In this document: piece after piece, positions 28,423-37,225 of the stretch | How the letters are laid out: each line of letters opens with the position of its first letter | Numbering within the stretch: position 1 is the first letter of the stretch | Origin: an uncultured Prevotella sp. | GTDB lineage: Bacteria; Bacteroidota; Bacteroidia; Bacteroidales; Bacteroidaceae | NCBI GenBank assembly: GCA_905234815.1 | Contig: CAJOIX010000001.1 | Coordinates: forward strand, 1 to 52,602 | Reading direction: 5' to 3' | Length of the DNA stretch: 52,602 nucleotides | The notes under the pieces: generated by a model | Seen by the model: the letters and a program-made list of their open reading frames with translations, nothing else | Told to the model about the DNA's origin: nothing | Database searches by the model: none | Translations under genes and position numbers: made by a program

Positions 28423-29535
28423 TTATCGGCGGTGGTTTTTCTTGTTCCTGTGGTTTTTCCTTGACTTATCGAAGCGGCTAAGGTCAGACCCGTCGAGCAA
28501 GTCCTTGCTGGCCGGTTGGCTCTTGACTTCGCCATTGTGGAGCAGCGAGTATGGTTTTTCGCCGCGGCGGTTCATCTCGATAATTTCCTTTGCGCGCTCG
28601 GCGGTGATGGTTTCGAGATTGGCGGGTATGCCTTTGGCTGTGGAGTAGGAGCAAAGTCCGGCCATGATGTCGGTCTTAAAAAGGAAGTATTCGGAATCTT
28701 GTGTGACGAGAACGGCATCGCGCGGCGGCAGTTTTTTTCCGGCTTCGATGTAGGCGTCCACCTCGTAGTTCATGCAGCATTTCAGTTTGGCGCACATACC
28801 GGCCAGTTTCTGCGGATTGAGCGAGAGGTCCTGATAGCGTGCTGCATTGGTGCCGACGCTGACAAAGTTTTTCATCCATGTGGCGCAGCAGAGCTCTCGT
28901 CCGCAGGGGCCGGTTCCGCCGATGCGTCCGGCTTCCTGTCGGGCACCAATCTGTTTCATTTCGATGCGTACTCGGAACACTTCGGCCAGTACCTTGATGA
29001 GTTGGCGGAAATCAACGCGTTCGTCGGCAATGTAGTAGAATATGGCTTTTGAACCGTCGCCCTGGTATTCAACATCGCCTATTTTCATGTCGAGTCCGAG
29101 GTCTTTGGCTATCTGTCGGGAGCGAATCATGGTGTCGTGTTCGCGGGCTTTGGATTCATTCCATTTGTCGATGTCGGCTTGCCGAGCCAGTCGATAGACT
29201 TTCTTTATATCGTCCTCAGACTTAAGGTGAGCCTTTTTCACTTGCAGTTCCACGAGTTTTCCTGTGAGTGTTACGACTCCGATGTCGTGTCCGGGTGATG
29301 CTTCGACGGCCACAATGTCGCCTTTGTGCAGGTCGAGGTTGTTCACATTGTGGTAGTAGCCTTTGCGTGTTTGCTTGAACTGCACCTCCACGAGGTCGGT
29401 CGATGCGTTGTTGCCAGGCACGTCGGCCAGATAGTCGTACGTGTTGAGTTGCTTGTCCTGCCGTCCGACTCCGCAGCGACAGAGTCCGCGCTCGCAGCCT
29501 TCGCCAACGATATATTTCAGGTTTTTATAGTCCAT
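28423..29535 (-). CDS. ricT: PSP1-domain protein RicT (YaaT-like)
   Basis: A 370-residue protein with the PSP1 fold. An N-terminal Cys cluster (EGCERGLCRCG, near 13-22) and the central Cys motifs TGPCGRELCCATW and MCAKLKCCMNYE match RicT, which in Bacillus forms an Fe-S complex affecting RNA processing and biofilm/sporulation control. In Bacteroidetes its function is not established to my knowledge. The tail (about 350-370) is very basic, with KSRKNHRNKKNHRR, and could bind nucleic acid. It follows holB by 3 bases. The gldH gene that I would expect after it is replaced here by array 4 and rodA. Confidence 0.88.
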   Translation of the reverse strand: MDYKNLKYIVGEGCERGLCRCGVGRQDKQLNTYDYLADVPGNNASTDLVEVQFKQTRKGYYHNVNNLDLHKGDIVAVEASPGHDIGVVTLTGKLVELQVKKAHLKSEDDIKKVYRLARQADIDKWNESKAREHDTMIRSRQIAKDLGLDMKIGDVEYQGDGSKAIFYYIADERVDFRQLIKVLAEVFRVRIEMKQIGARQEAGRIGGTGPCGRELCCATWMKNFVSVGTNAARYQDLSLNPQKLAGMCAKLKCCMNYEVDAYIEAGKKLPPRDAVLVTQDSEYFLFKTDIMAGLCSYSTAKGIPANLETITAERAKEIIEMNRRGEKPYSLLHNGEVKSQPASKDLLDGSDLSRFDKSRKNHRNKKNHRR

Positions 29536-29538
29536 AGT

Positions 29539-30711
29539 TTATTTTCTTATCAGTAGCACGATGAGTTGCAGCGCCATGTCGAAGAGTACAATCTTCGCAG
29601 TGGTGTTTTGTGCAATGTCGCGTTGTGCTTTCTCGAAGAGCAAATCCATGTCGATCACGTTCGCCTCATTGATGAAACGGGCAAAGTTTTTGGCAAAGTT
29701 TTCCTCTTCTTGGGTCATATAGTTGAGTTCCGGTTGTTCAAAATTGAACACAAAATTCTCTCTCACCAGCCGGCGGAAGTAGTCGAGCATGCTGCGTTGC
29801 CGCTCTCGTCCATAGTCTTTCTGAATGTGTTCGCTCCACAGCCGCAGTTCTTTCACTCGGCGCTGGTAGGCCAATCGCATGATGGTCTTGAACTCTTCAA
29901 AGTATTCCAGCGTTTCGCTTTCGCCCGAGAGCATCTCTACGGCCTTGAGCCAGTTGCCTCCTGCCATGCGGGCAATGCGCCGTGCAGTGTCGGCCTCGAT
30001 GCCTCGCTGTTGTTGCAGGGTTGTGCAGATGTCGTCAACGGTGAGTTGTTTCACATCGATGCGCTGCACCCGTGAGCGAATAGTTTCAAGCAATCGTTCG
30101 GGATGCTCCGATACCAAGATGAAAATTGTTTGCTGCGGTGGTTCTTCCAAGAGTTTGAGCATCTTGTTGGCGCAGTCGTCTTTCATGTATTCGGGCAGCC
30201 AGATGAGGTTCACTTTGTAGCCGCCCTGACTCGATTTCAGCGAGAGTTTGTGCATGAGAGAATCGCTCTCTGACACGAAGATGCGGGCTTGCTGGTTTTC
30301 TGTGCGCATCCGTTCAAGCCATTCGTCGAAGGAGAAGTACGGACTTTCCAGCAACAATTCGCGCCACTCTTTGATGTATTCCTCGCTGAGCATGGGATAG
30401 TCGGCCGAGGTGCCTGCAGGTTTCACTATCGGATAGGTGAAATGCAAATCGGGATGTTCCCATTTGCGAAGCATTGCGCAGTTGTTTTTCCTGACAATGT
30501 CTTCCTGTGTTTCCACTCGCATGAAGTCGTCGGCATCGAAGTTTTCCTCTCGTTCGCCGAGCAGATAGGATGCCAGTGCCAGTGCCAGCGCTTTCTTTCC
30601 GCAGCCTTCCGGGCCGCAGAGCATCAGCGCGTGGGGCAGCCGATTTTCATCTACCAGCTGTTTGAGTCGTGCAGCCAGTGCCTGTTGTCCTATCACTTCT
30701 GAGAATTTCAT
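29539..30711 (-). CDS. holB: DNA polymerase III delta-prime subunit (clamp loader)
   Basis: AAA+ clamp-loader subunit. FSEVIGQQALAARLKQLVDENRLPHALMLCGPEGCGKKALALALA carries the lid and the P-loop (CGPEGCGKK). The sensor region is NKMLKLLEEPPQQTIFILVSEHPERLLETIRSRVQRI with the SRxQ arginine finger. The length is 390. No clear zinc Cys cluster is seen. It starts 48 bases after the alaS stop and is followed by ricT after 3 bases. Confidence 0.92.
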   Translation of the reverse strand: MKFSEVIGQQALAARLKQLVDENRLPHALMLCGPEGCGKKALALALASYLLGEREENFDADDFMRVETQEDIVRKNNCAMLRKWEHPDLHFTYPIVKPAGTSADYPMLSEEYIKEWRELLLESPYFSFDEWLERMRTENQQARIFVSESDSLMHKLSLKSSQGGYKVNLIWLPEYMKDDCANKMLKLLEEPPQQTIFILVSEHPERLLETIRSRVQRIDVKQLTVDDICTTLQQQRGIEADTARRIARMAGGNWLKAVEMLSGESETLEYFEEFKTIMRLAYQRRVKELRLWSEHIQKDYGRERQRSMLDYFRRLVRENFVFNFEQPELNYMTQEEENFAKNFARFINEANVIDMDLLFEKAQRDIAQNTTAKIVLFDMALQLIVLLIRK

Positions 30712-30759
30712 CGTTTTGGTAGTGTGGTATGTTGGTGGTTGGGTTGTTGAGCGTGTTGA

Positions 30760-33381
30760 TTAAAGATTGGCCAATTCGATTACTTTGTCAACAGCTTGCT
30801 GAATGCCTTCCACGTTTTTGCCGCCAGCCTGGGCATAGTGGGGCTGACCACCGCCACCGCCTTGGATGAGTTTTGCTGCTTCGCGCACCATCTGGCCTGC
30901 ATTCAGACCGTGTCCGCTCACCATGTCGTCGGAGAGCATAATGCTCAACAGGGGCTTGTCGTTGTGGGTAGAACCAATCACGCAGAGCAGGTTTTCGGGA
31001 ATGGCCTGGCGCACTTTGAACACGATGTCTTTCGCTGTGTTGGCTTCAACAGGGAGCACGGCTTTCACTACGTTGATGCCGTTGATTTGCTGTTTGTGCT
31101 CAATGAGCATCTGGGTGGTGCGCTCCACTTGCTGCGCTCTGAACTGTTCAATTTCCTTGCGCATTCCTTCGTGCTCTTCCATGTATTTCTCAATCACGCT
31201 TTGGAGGTCCTTGGCATTGTTGAACAGGGCACGGAGTGAGCGCATGGTATCTTCCAGACGGTAGAGTGCTTCTTCACAATTCTTTCCGGTGATGGCTTCC
31301 ACGCGGCGGATGCCTGCTGCAACGCTGGCCTCGCTGACGATTTTGAACATTCCGATTCGGCCGGTGCTCTTGGCGTGTATGCCGCCGCAGAACTCACAAC
31401 TGGGGCCGAAGCGAACCACACGGACGCGGTCGCCGTATTTCTCGCCGAAGAGTGCGATGGCACCCATTTGCTGTGCTTCTTCCATGGGCACGTCGCGATG
31501 CTCGTCGAGGGGGATGTCTTGACGAATCAGGTCGTTGACCAGTCGCTCTACTTGGCGCAACTCTTCATCGGTCACTTTCTGGAAGTGGGAGAAGTCGAAG
31601 CGCAGGGTGTTGGGACCAACGAGCGAGCCTTTCTGCTCAACATGGTCGCCGAGCACTTGTTTCAGCGCATAGTCCAACAGGTGGGTGGCTGTGTGGTTGG
31701 CTGCTGATGCTTCGCGCTTGTCGGTATCGACGCAGGCCATGAAGGGAGCTGTGGGGTTCTTGGGCAGTGCCTTCACAATATGGATAGACTGGTTGTTCTC
31801 GCGTTTGGTGTCGATGATTTCAATGGTTTCGTCTTCGCCGGCGAGCACTCCTTGGTCGCCTACCTGGCCGCCCATTTCTCCGTAGAAGGGGGTGTAGTCG
31901 AGCACCAGTTCGAAGAATTCCTGTTTCTTCTGCTTCACTTGTCTGTAGCGAAGAATGTGACATTCGTATTCGGTGTAGTCGTAACCAACGAATTGCTGTT
32001 CGCCGGGCAGGAGTTCCACCCAGTCGCCGTTTTCTACTTGTGCGGCATTGCGGGCGCGGTCTTTCTGCTGTTGCATCTCGCGGTTGAAGGCTTCTTCATC
32101 GACGGTGAGTCCGTTCTCGCGGCAGATTAGTTCGGTCAGGTCGAGGGGGAATCCATAGGTGTCGAAAAGGCGGAAGGCCGCCTGTCCGTCGAGCACGGTC
32201 TTGCCTTGTTCCTTCATGGCAGCCATCTCGCCGTTGAGCAGATTGATGCCACGTTCCAGGGTGCGCAGGAAGGAGTCTTCCTCTTCTTTGATCACTTTCT
32301 GGATGAGCTCTTGCTGGGCTTTCAGTTCGGGATAGGCCTCGCCCATCTCGCTGACGAGTGTTGGGAAGAGGCGGTGAAGAAATCCTTCTTTCTGTCCGAG
32401 GAAGGTGTAGGCATATCGCACGGCGCGGCGCAGGATGCGGCGAATCACGTAGCCAGCCTTGGCATTGCCCGGCAACTGGCCGTCGGCGATGGAGAAGGCT
32501 ACGGCACGCAGGTGGTCGGCGCAGACACGCATGGCCACATCAATTTCTTCTTTTTCGCCGTATTTCATGCCGCTGATCTGTTCTTCGGTGCGGATGATGG
32601 GCTGGAACACGTCGGTGTCGTAGTTCGACTGCTTGCCTTGCAGGGCGCGCACCAGTCGTTCAAAGCCCATGCCGGTGTCGATTACGTTCATCGACAGCGG
32701 TTCGAGCGAGCCGTCACTCTTGCGGTTGAACTGCATGAATACGATGTTCCAGATTTCGATGACCTGCGGATTGTCTTTGTTCACGAGGTCGCGGCCCGGT
32801 ACTTTGGCTTTTTCTTCCTCCGAGCGGGAGTCGAGATGTATCTCAGAGCAGGGACCGCAGGGGCCGGTGTCGCCCATTTCCCAGAAGTTGTCGTGCTTGT
32901 TGCCGTTGATGATGTGGCTCTCGGGCACGTGCTTGGCCCATATTTTTGCGGCTTCATCATCGCGCTGCAGGCCTTCTTCTTCCGAGCCTTCAAACACGGT
33001 GACGTACAGATCTTTTGGGTCGAGTTTCAATACATCGACGAGATATTCCCATGCCATGTCGATGGCACCTTCCTTGAAATAGTCGCCAAACGACCAGTTG
33101 CCCAGCATCTCGAACATGGTGTGGTGGTAGGTGTCGTGGCCTACTTCCTCCAAGTCGTTGTGCTTGCCGCTGACGCGCAGGCATTTCTGTGAGTCGGCAC
33201 GGCGGCGGGGCTCAGGCTGTTTGGTGCCCAGAATGATGTCTTTCCACTGGTTCATGCCAGCGTTGGTGAACATCAGCGTGGGGTCGTCTTTGATCACCAT
33301 TGGGGCAGAGGGTACAATCACATGACCGCGATCGGCAAAGAATTTTTTGTACGATTCGCGTATTTCGTTAGCTGTTAACAT
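30760..33381 (-). CDS. alaS: Alanine--tRNA ligase
   Basis: Charges tRNA-Ala. The start at 33381 gives 873 residues starting [21 protein letters not shown] longer in-frame extension upstream runs across the divergent promoter region and is rejected. The catalytic domain shows [19 protein letters not shown] and the [13 protein letters not shown] motif. The editing domain has [14 protein letters not shown] with the zinc ligands HxxxH, and [13 protein letters not shown]. The C-terminal C-Ala domain ends [15 protein letters not shown]. It is the first gene of alaS-holB-ricT. Confidence 0.98.
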   Translation of the reverse strand: MLTANEIRESYKKFFADRGHVIVPSAPMVIKDDPTLMFTNAGMNQWKDIILGTKQPEPRRRADSQKCLRVSGKHNDLEEVGHDTYHHTMFEMLGNWSFGDYFKEGAIDMAWEYLVDVLKLDPKDLYVTVFEGSEEEGLQRDDEAAKIWAKHVPESHIINGNKHDNFWEMGDTGPCGPCSEIHLDSRSEEEKAKVPGRDLVNKDNPQVIEIWNIVFMQFNRKSDGSLEPLSMNVIDTGMGFERLVRALQGKQSNYDTDVFQPIIRTEEQISGMKYGEKEEIDVAMRVCADHLRAVAFSIADGQLPGNAKAGYVIRRILRRAVRYAYTFLGQKEGFLHRLFPTLVSEMGEAYPELKAQQELIQKVIKEEEDSFLRTLERGINLLNGEMAAMKEQGKTVLDGQAAFRLFDTYGFPLDLTELICRENGLTVDEEAFNREMQQQKDRARNAAQVENGDWVELLPGEQQFVGYDYTEYECHILRYRQVKQKKQEFFELVLDYTPFYGEMGGQVGDQGVLAGEDETIEIIDTKRENNQSIHIVKALPKNPTAPFMACVDTDKREASAANHTATHLLDYALKQVLGDHVEQKGSLVGPNTLRFDFSHFQKVTDEELRQVERLVNDLIRQDIPLDEHRDVPMEEAQQMGAIALFGEKYGDRVRVVRFGPSCEFCGGIHAKSTGRIGMFKIVSEASVAAGIRRVEAITGKNCEEALYRLEDTMRSLRALFNNAKDLQSVIEKYMEEHEGMRKEIEQFRAQQVERTTQMLIEHKQQINGINVVKAVLPVEANTAKDIVFKVRQAIPENLLCVIGSTHNDKPLLSIMLSDDMVSGHGLNAGQMVREAAKLIQGGGGGQPHYAQAGGKNVEGIQQAVDKVIELANL

Positions 33382-33427
33382 GATATGTTTTTTTCTATAT
33401 TTATTTGACTTATTTATAATTATCGCG

Positions 33428-33435
33428 CAAAGGTA
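33428..33435 (-). promoter_or_regulatory. Probable -7 element of alaS
   Basis: TACCTTTG on the minus strand lies 47 bases before the alaS start. No clear -33 element is found 19-20 bases upstream. Confidence 0.4.
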
Positions 33436-33480
33436 AGAAAAATAATTCAGATTTATTAATTCATAATCCATAATTATTCG

Positions 33481-33488
33481 TATTTTTG
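33481..33488 (+). promoter_or_regulatory. Probable -7 element of the MerR-type gene
   Basis: TATTTTTG lies 48 bases before the ATG at 33536. The -33 region is AT-rich without TTTG. Confidence 0.4.
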
Positions 33489-33535
33489 CAATGCAATCGT
33501 CGAATTGAGAAGAATTAAAACAGTGAAATAGCTCT

Positions 33536-33886
33536 ATGGCTCTGAACACAGACAAGAATATCAAGCGTTACTACTCCATCTCGGAGGTGTCGAAAATGCT
33601 GGGTGTGAGCGAAACCACCCTGCGTTACTGGGAAACGCAGATGCCTCAGTTGAACCCCAAGACGCGCCCGGGTTCGAAGGTGCGCCAGTATGAGGAGAAA
33701 GACCTCGAGGTGCTTCGCAATATCTACAATCTGGTGAAGGTGCGTGGTTTTCGCATCTCAGCCGCGCGCAAGTATCTGAACGAAAACCGGCAGGGCGTGG
33801 AGAAGAAAGCCGATATCCTGAACATGCTGATTTCTGTCAGAGATGAGCTGCAACTGCTGAAATCGCAGTTGGACACGCTGGTTTAG
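33536..33886 (+). CDS. MerR-family transcriptional regulator
   Basis: A 116-residue DNA-binding protein. The winged helix-turn-helix (about 11-80) reads [22 protein letters not shown], then [35 protein letters not shown] short C-terminal coiled coil (about 92-114) would mediate dimer formation. There is no sensor domain and no Cys cluster, so no metal or ligand response is visible. It is divergent from alaS. I recall MerR-type proteins of this size beside alaS in Bacteroidetes, but its target is unknown. Confidence 0.9.
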   Translation: MALNTDKNIKRYYSISEVSKMLGVSETTLRYWETQMPQLNPKTRPGSKVRQYEEKDLEVLRNIYNLVKVRGFRISAARKYLNENRQGVEKKADILNMLISVRDELQLLKSQLDTLV

Positions 33887-33922
33887 CGCTTTTGTACAAT
33901 ACTTTTTTGTGTCTAAAAAAAT

Positions 33923-34025
33923 GAAAGGATAGCCCTTGATTTTCAAGAGCTATCCTTTTGCGTTGTAAAAGCTATGCTTTTGCGGCCCGAAAGCTATGCT
34001 TTTGAAGGCCAAAAGCATAGCTTTT
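33923..34025. repeat. 22-base-period palindromic array 5 (5 units)
   Basis: Units start at 33923, 33945, 33967, 33989 and 34011: GAAAGGATAGCCCTT, AAGAGCTATCCTTTT, AAAAGCTATGCTTTT, GAAAGCTATGCTTTT, AAAAGCATAGCTTTT. Spacers are GATTTTC, GCGTTGT, GCGGCCC and GAAGGCC. The first two units are inverted relative to one another and form one long hairpin. The array lies between the MerR-type gene and the convergent porT. The right flank is AGAAAAC. Confidence 0.88.
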
Positions 34026-34120
34026 AGAAAACGGGGGTTGAAGAGGGTGCTTGGAAGATGTTAGACATGTGGGTTAACTCACTGTTTCAAAGCGAGTTAG
34101 ACGCAATGTTCAGTGCTGTG

Positions 34121-34867
34121 CTATTCGAAGTAGAAAGTCAGGGCAATGATTTTCGAGTGGGCCTCCTTGACCGAACGGCTGTAGGGCACCATGTTCCGGT
34201 CGCGCAATTCGCCGGCATGATTGGCGTCGAGCGAGTTCATCAGTCCATACATGAATTTCAGTTCCGGACGGAGTTTGAAGAAGGGCAGGTAAAAATCGCA
34301 CCCCACGCCTATTTCGGCGAAAACTTCCGTCTTTTTCAACCTCAGATAGTCGTCGCGTGAACCCGAGAGGTTGAGCATCGGGTTCAGACCCGCCATGACG
34401 TAGGGCCGGTAGTTGTTGAAGCGCGGCGCGGCATAGATCAGATCGGCCGCCGTGGAAACGTAGATGCTCTTCAGGTCTTGTTGCTGTCGCGCCTGTTCCT
34501 GCGGAAATCCCTGGCTGCCATAGTTAATCATGGTGATGTGACGGTTGCCGAAATACATGGCTGGGGCAATGCGCAGCTGCAGGGTCTGGCTCAGCCGGAA
34601 TTCGCCTAACACGCCCACGGTGAATCCAGCGTCCCAGCGGTCCTGATCGGTCAGAATGAGTGTTTCGCTCGTGGTGCCGTCTTCGTTTTCAACCAGCTGC
34701 GGACCGACGTTTAGAAACTCCAAATCCTGGAAGTGCACGCCCGTGAGGATGCCGAAGTGAAATTTACGCAAATCAGTATAAGGCCTGTTTTGTACCTTCC
34801 GTTCCTGTGCTTGCGCAGAGGCAACGAGCAGCAGGACGCCGATAATAATCAATAGTCTCTGTTTCAT
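34121..34867 (-). CDS. porT: PorT family outer-membrane beta-barrel protein (type IX secretion)
   Basis: A 248-residue protein with a signal peptide (MKQRLLIIIGVLLLVASAQAQ) and an eight-stranded-barrel-like pattern ending in an aromatic residue region (SKIIALTFYFE). Motifs include LRKFHFGILTGVHFQDLEF, GEFRLSQTLQLRIAPAMYFGNR, RPYVMAGLNPMLNLS and EIGVGCDFYLPFFKLRPELKFMYG, which match PorT, a component needed for type IX secretion and gliding. The start at 34867 is preferred over an ATG six codons upstream because it begins the signal peptide. No other T9SS gene is in the window. Confidence 0.85.
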   Translation of the reverse strand: MKQRLLIIIGVLLLVASAQAQERKVQNRPYTDLRKFHFGILTGVHFQDLEFLNVGPQLVENEDGTTSETLILTDQDRWDAGFTVGVLGEFRLSQTLQLRIAPAMYFGNRHITMINYGSQGFPQEQARQQQDLKSIYVSTAADLIYAAPRFNNYRPYVMAGLNPMLNLSGSRDDYLRLKKTEVFAEIGVGCDFYLPFFKLRPELKFMYGLMNSLDANHAGELRDRNMVPYSRSVKEAHSKIIALTFYFE

Positions 34868-34975
34868 ACCTTTATTATAACGCACGTGTAGGTCTTTTAT
34901 TGTGTGCCGCAGACAAACTCTGACCTACCTAATAATGATTAGTGAAAAATATGCATATAAAAATTTTTATCGCAA

Positions 34976-35007
34976 TTTGTGGGTATTCCAAAACTTTTAT
35001 ATATTTG
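34976..35007 (+). promoter_or_regulatory. Promoter of the ferredoxin gene
   Basis: TTTG (34976-34979), 20 bases, then TATATTTG (35000-35007), a near-ideal match. A leader of about 60 bases precedes the ATG at 35077. The divergent region also holds two short inverted repeats (34888-34928). Confidence 0.75.
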
Positions 35008-35076
35008 CAGAGTGAAAGCAGCACTGCCGGTGCTGTTGCTGAACAAGAATTTATTAACTTTTAAACATTTATAACT

Positions 35077-35247
35077 ATGGCTTACGTAATTGGTGAAGAC
35101 TGCATCGCATGCGGAACCTGCATCAGCGAGTGCCCCGTAGAGGCTATCTCTGAGGGCGACATCTACAAAATTGATCCTGATATGTGCACCGAGTGCGGCA
35201 CATGCGCAAGTGTTTGTCCTAACGAGGCAATCTCACTGGCTGAATAA
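35077..35247 (+). CDS. 2[4Fe-4S] ferredoxin
   Basis: A 56-residue electron carrier starting MAYVIGEDCIACGTC. Two CxxCxxCxxxC sets are complete: Cys9, 12, 15, 19 and Cys37, 40, 43, 47. The last Cys of each set is followed by Pro, as in clostridial-type ferredoxins. It probably serves pyruvate:ferredoxin oxidoreductase and other low-potential enzymes of an anaerobe. The gene has its own strong promoter and a perfect terminator 4 bases after the stop codon, so it is monocistronic and probably highly expressed. Confidence 0.96.
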   Translation: MAYVIGEDCIACGTCISECPVEAISEGDIYKIDPDMCTECGTCASVCPNEAISLAE

Positions 35248-35250
35248 TAA

Positions 35251-35280
35251 AAAAAGCTTCCCAGTTTCGGGAAGCTTTTT
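35251..35280. terminator. Terminator of the ferredoxin gene, shared with pyrH
   Basis: AAAAAGCTTCCC (35251-35262) pairs perfectly with GGGAAGCTTTTT (35269-35280), followed by TTATTTATT. It lies between the convergent ferredoxin and pyrH genes, 5 bases from the pyrH stop. Confidence 0.92.
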
Positions 35281-35284
35281 TTAT

Positions 35285-35995
35285 TTATTTTTTCACCAGC
35301 GTTCCAATCGGTTCGCCTTCAATCACTTTCTTCAGATTTCCCACCTTGTCCATGTTGAATACATAGATGGGCAGGTTGTTTTCCATGCACATGGTGGTGG
35401 CAGTGAGATCCATTACCTTCAATCCACGGCGCAACACCTCGTCGTAGGTGATTTCTGTGAACTTCTCTGCTGTCGGGTCTTTCTCGGGATCGGCCGTATA
35501 AACGCCGTCCACGCGTGTGCCCTTGAGCATTACATCAGCTTCAATCTCTATACCGCGCAGCGATGAGCCCGTGTCGGTGGTGAAGTAAGGCGAGCCCGTG
35601 CCTGCTGAGAAGATGCAGACATAGCCTTGCTTCATGGCTTCTATGGCGCGCCACTTGGTGTAGAACTCGCCCACGGGTTCCATGCGGATGGCTGTGAGCA
35701 CCCGGTTTTTCACGCCTTCGGCATCCAGCGCCGATGAAAGTGCCAGCGAGTTGATTACCGTGGCCATCATGCCCATCTGATCGCCTTTCACGCGGTCGAA
35801 ACCTTTCGAGGCACCACTCAACCCGCGAAAAATGTTGCCGCCGCCAATCACAATGCCAATCTCCACGCCCATGTCGTGGATTTCTTTGATTTGTTGAGCG
35901 TAATCGCTCAGACGTTGCGTGTCAATGCCCGAGCCGCTGCCTGCAGCCAGGCTCTCGCCGCTGAGTTTCAGAAGAATTCTTTTAAATCGAGCCAT
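35285..35995 (-). CDS. pyrH: Uridylate kinase (UMP kinase)
   Basis: Phosphorylates UMP to UDP in pyrimidine nucleotide synthesis. The 236-residue protein starts MARFKRILLKLSGESLAAG at 35995. An upstream in-frame extension of 60 codons runs into birA and is rejected. Amino-acid-kinase motifs are present: VIGGGNIFRGLSGAS, GDQMGMMATVINSLAL, AGTGSPYFTTDTGSSLRGIE and VYTADPEKDPTAEKF. It follows birA by 49 bases. Confidence 0.97.
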   Translation of the reverse strand: MARFKRILLKLSGESLAAGSGSGIDTQRLSDYAQQIKEIHDMGVEIGIVIGGGNIFRGLSGASKGFDRVKGDQMGMMATVINSLALSSALDAEGVKNRVLTAIRMEPVGEFYTKWRAIEAMKQGYVCIFSAGTGSPYFTTDTGSSLRGIEIEADVMLKGTRVDGVYTADPEKDPTAEKFTEITYDEVLRRGLKVMDLTATTMCMENNLPIYVFNMDKVGNLKKVIEGEPIGTLVKK

Positions 35996-36044
35996 ATTTA
36001 TTTTATGTGAGTTATGATGTTTCGAAGTGAAAGCAAAGAAATGA

Positions 36045-36641
36045 TTATGCTGTTTTATATTCAATGAGTTGTTCGTATTCTTGTCGGAGCGCAGCTTGTT
36101 GGCCGTTGCGGAGCTGATCCATGCGTCGGTGGAAAGCCTCAAGCACCTGCTGCAAGAGGGATTCGCGTTCCACATCGTGCCCTAAAATCTGCTTCAGCGA
36201 AACGGGATTGGGCGCATCGCTGAAAAATTCTGTTTGGTTCACATTCAGCCCAATGCCGAACACACAGTCTTTAATCTGCTTGCCGGCAAGATGCGTTTCT
36301 ATCAGCGTGCCGCAGAGTTTCTTCTCGCGCCAGTAGATATCGTTTGGCCACATCAACCGAATGTCGCCCACCAGCGGCATCAGCACATCGCGCAGCGCTA
36401 AGGCTCCAGCCATGGAGAGCAACTGCTGTTCTTGAGCCGCCACATAGTGCGGATGCGTCAGGATGGAAAAGAGCAAATTCTGGCCGGAGGTGCTTTCCCA
36501 GCGATGATCGCCTTGACCGCGACCCGAAGTCTGATGGTCGGCGCTCACCACAGTCATCTCTGCCTGATGCTCGTCAGCATGCTGCAGCAGATAATTGTTT
36601 GTGGAGTCGATCTCTGTAAAAGCAATGCGCTCAATGGTCAT
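36045..36641 (-). CDS. birA: Biotin--[acetyl-CoA-carboxylase] ligase
   Basis: Makes biotinyl-AMP and attaches biotin to carboxyl-carrier proteins. The 198-residue protein starts MTIERIAFTEIDSTNNYLL at 36641 and has the catalytic loop ADHQTSGRGQGDHRWES, the WPNDIYWREKKLCGTLIET motif with the reactive Lys, and GIGLNVNQTEF. It lacks the N-terminal helix-turn-helix of E. coli BirA, so it is a group I ligase and not a repressor. It is divergent from tadA. Confidence 0.95.
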   Translation of the reverse strand: MTIERIAFTEIDSTNNYLLQHADEHQAEMTVVSADHQTSGRGQGDHRWESTSGQNLLFSILTHPHYVAAQEQQLLSMAGALALRDVLMPLVGDIRLMWPNDIYWREKKLCGTLIETHLAGKQIKDCVFGIGLNVNQTEFFSDAPNPVSLKQILGHDVERESLLQQVLEAFHRRMDQLRNGQQAALRQEYEQLIEYKTA

Positions 36642-36695
36642 AGCGCGAAAGTACAGTTTTTTCGTGAAATTCATCGCAAAAAGGAGATTTATTTT

Positions 36696-36703
36696 TATTT
36701 TTG
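36696..36703 (+). promoter_or_regulatory. Probable -7 element of tadA
   Basis: TATTTTTG lies 23 bases before the ATG at 36727. No TTTG is found at the expected -33 position. Confidence 0.45.
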
Positions 36704-36726
36704 TGGATGAAATAATAGTAAACGCA

Positions 36727-37173
36727 ATGGACAGTCAGCAGCAGATAGACGAACAATTCATGCGCATGGCGCTGCTCGAAGCCGAACAGGCTTTCGGTAG
36801 CGAGGAGATACCCGTGGGTGCTGTGGTGACGTGTGGTGGGCGGATTATTGCCCGTGCACATAATCTGACCGAGCAGCTTACCGATGTGACTGCTCATGCC
36901 GAGATGCAAGCCATCACGGCCGCGGCCAGTGCCCTGGGGGGTAAATATCTGACAGATTGCACGCTTTATGTCACGGTGGAGCCCTGTGTGATGTGTGCCG
37001 GTGCGATTGGCTGGGCGCAAATGGGGCGCGTGGTCTATGGCGCCGTCGATGAAAAACGCGGTTACAGTCGGCTGGCTCCCGCTGCTATGCATCCTAAGAC
37101 ACAAGTTACAGCCGGCATCCTGGCCGAAGAATGTAGCGAATTGATGCGGGATTTTTTTCGCCAAAAACGATAA
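36727..37173 (+). CDS. tadA: tRNA adenosine(34) deaminase
   Basis: Converts adenosine 34 of tRNA-Arg(ACG) to inosine. The 148-residue protein has the zinc deaminase set His57-Ala-Glu59 in VTAHAEMQAI and Pro86-Cys87-Val-Met-Cys90 in VEPCVMCAGAI, with IPVGAVVTCGGRIIARAHN before it. The start at 36727 is chosen because a longer in-frame frame overlaps the divergent birA start. A guanine deaminase of the same fold is a less likely alternative. The stop codon forms the first bases of the terminator stem. Confidence 0.92.
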   Translation: MDSQQQIDEQFMRMALLEAEQAFGSEEIPVGAVVTCGGRIIARAHNLTEQLTDVTAHAEMQAITAAASALGGKYLTDCTLYVTVEPCVMCAGAIGWAQMGRVVYGAVDEKRGYSRLAPAAMHPKTQVTAGILAEECSELMRDFFRQKR

Positions 37174-37201
37174 AAGCGCAGAAGAATTTTCTGCGCTTTT
37201 A
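37171..37201 (+). terminator. Terminator of tadA
   Basis: TAAAAGCGCAGAA (37171-37183) pairs perfectly with TTCTGCGCTTTTA (37189-37201). The left arm begins with the stop codon TAA of tadA. It may also serve the convergent lipoprotein gene ending at 37226. Confidence 0.9.
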
Positions 37202-37225
37202 TCTTATAGAAGATTGCCTGACGGC

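Noticed and set aside
33382..33564. A 61-residue N-terminal extension of AlaS
   Set aside because: It would cross the divergent promoter region and overlap the MerR-type start; the residues are not family-like, whereas [15 protein letters not shown] is the normal AlaS start.
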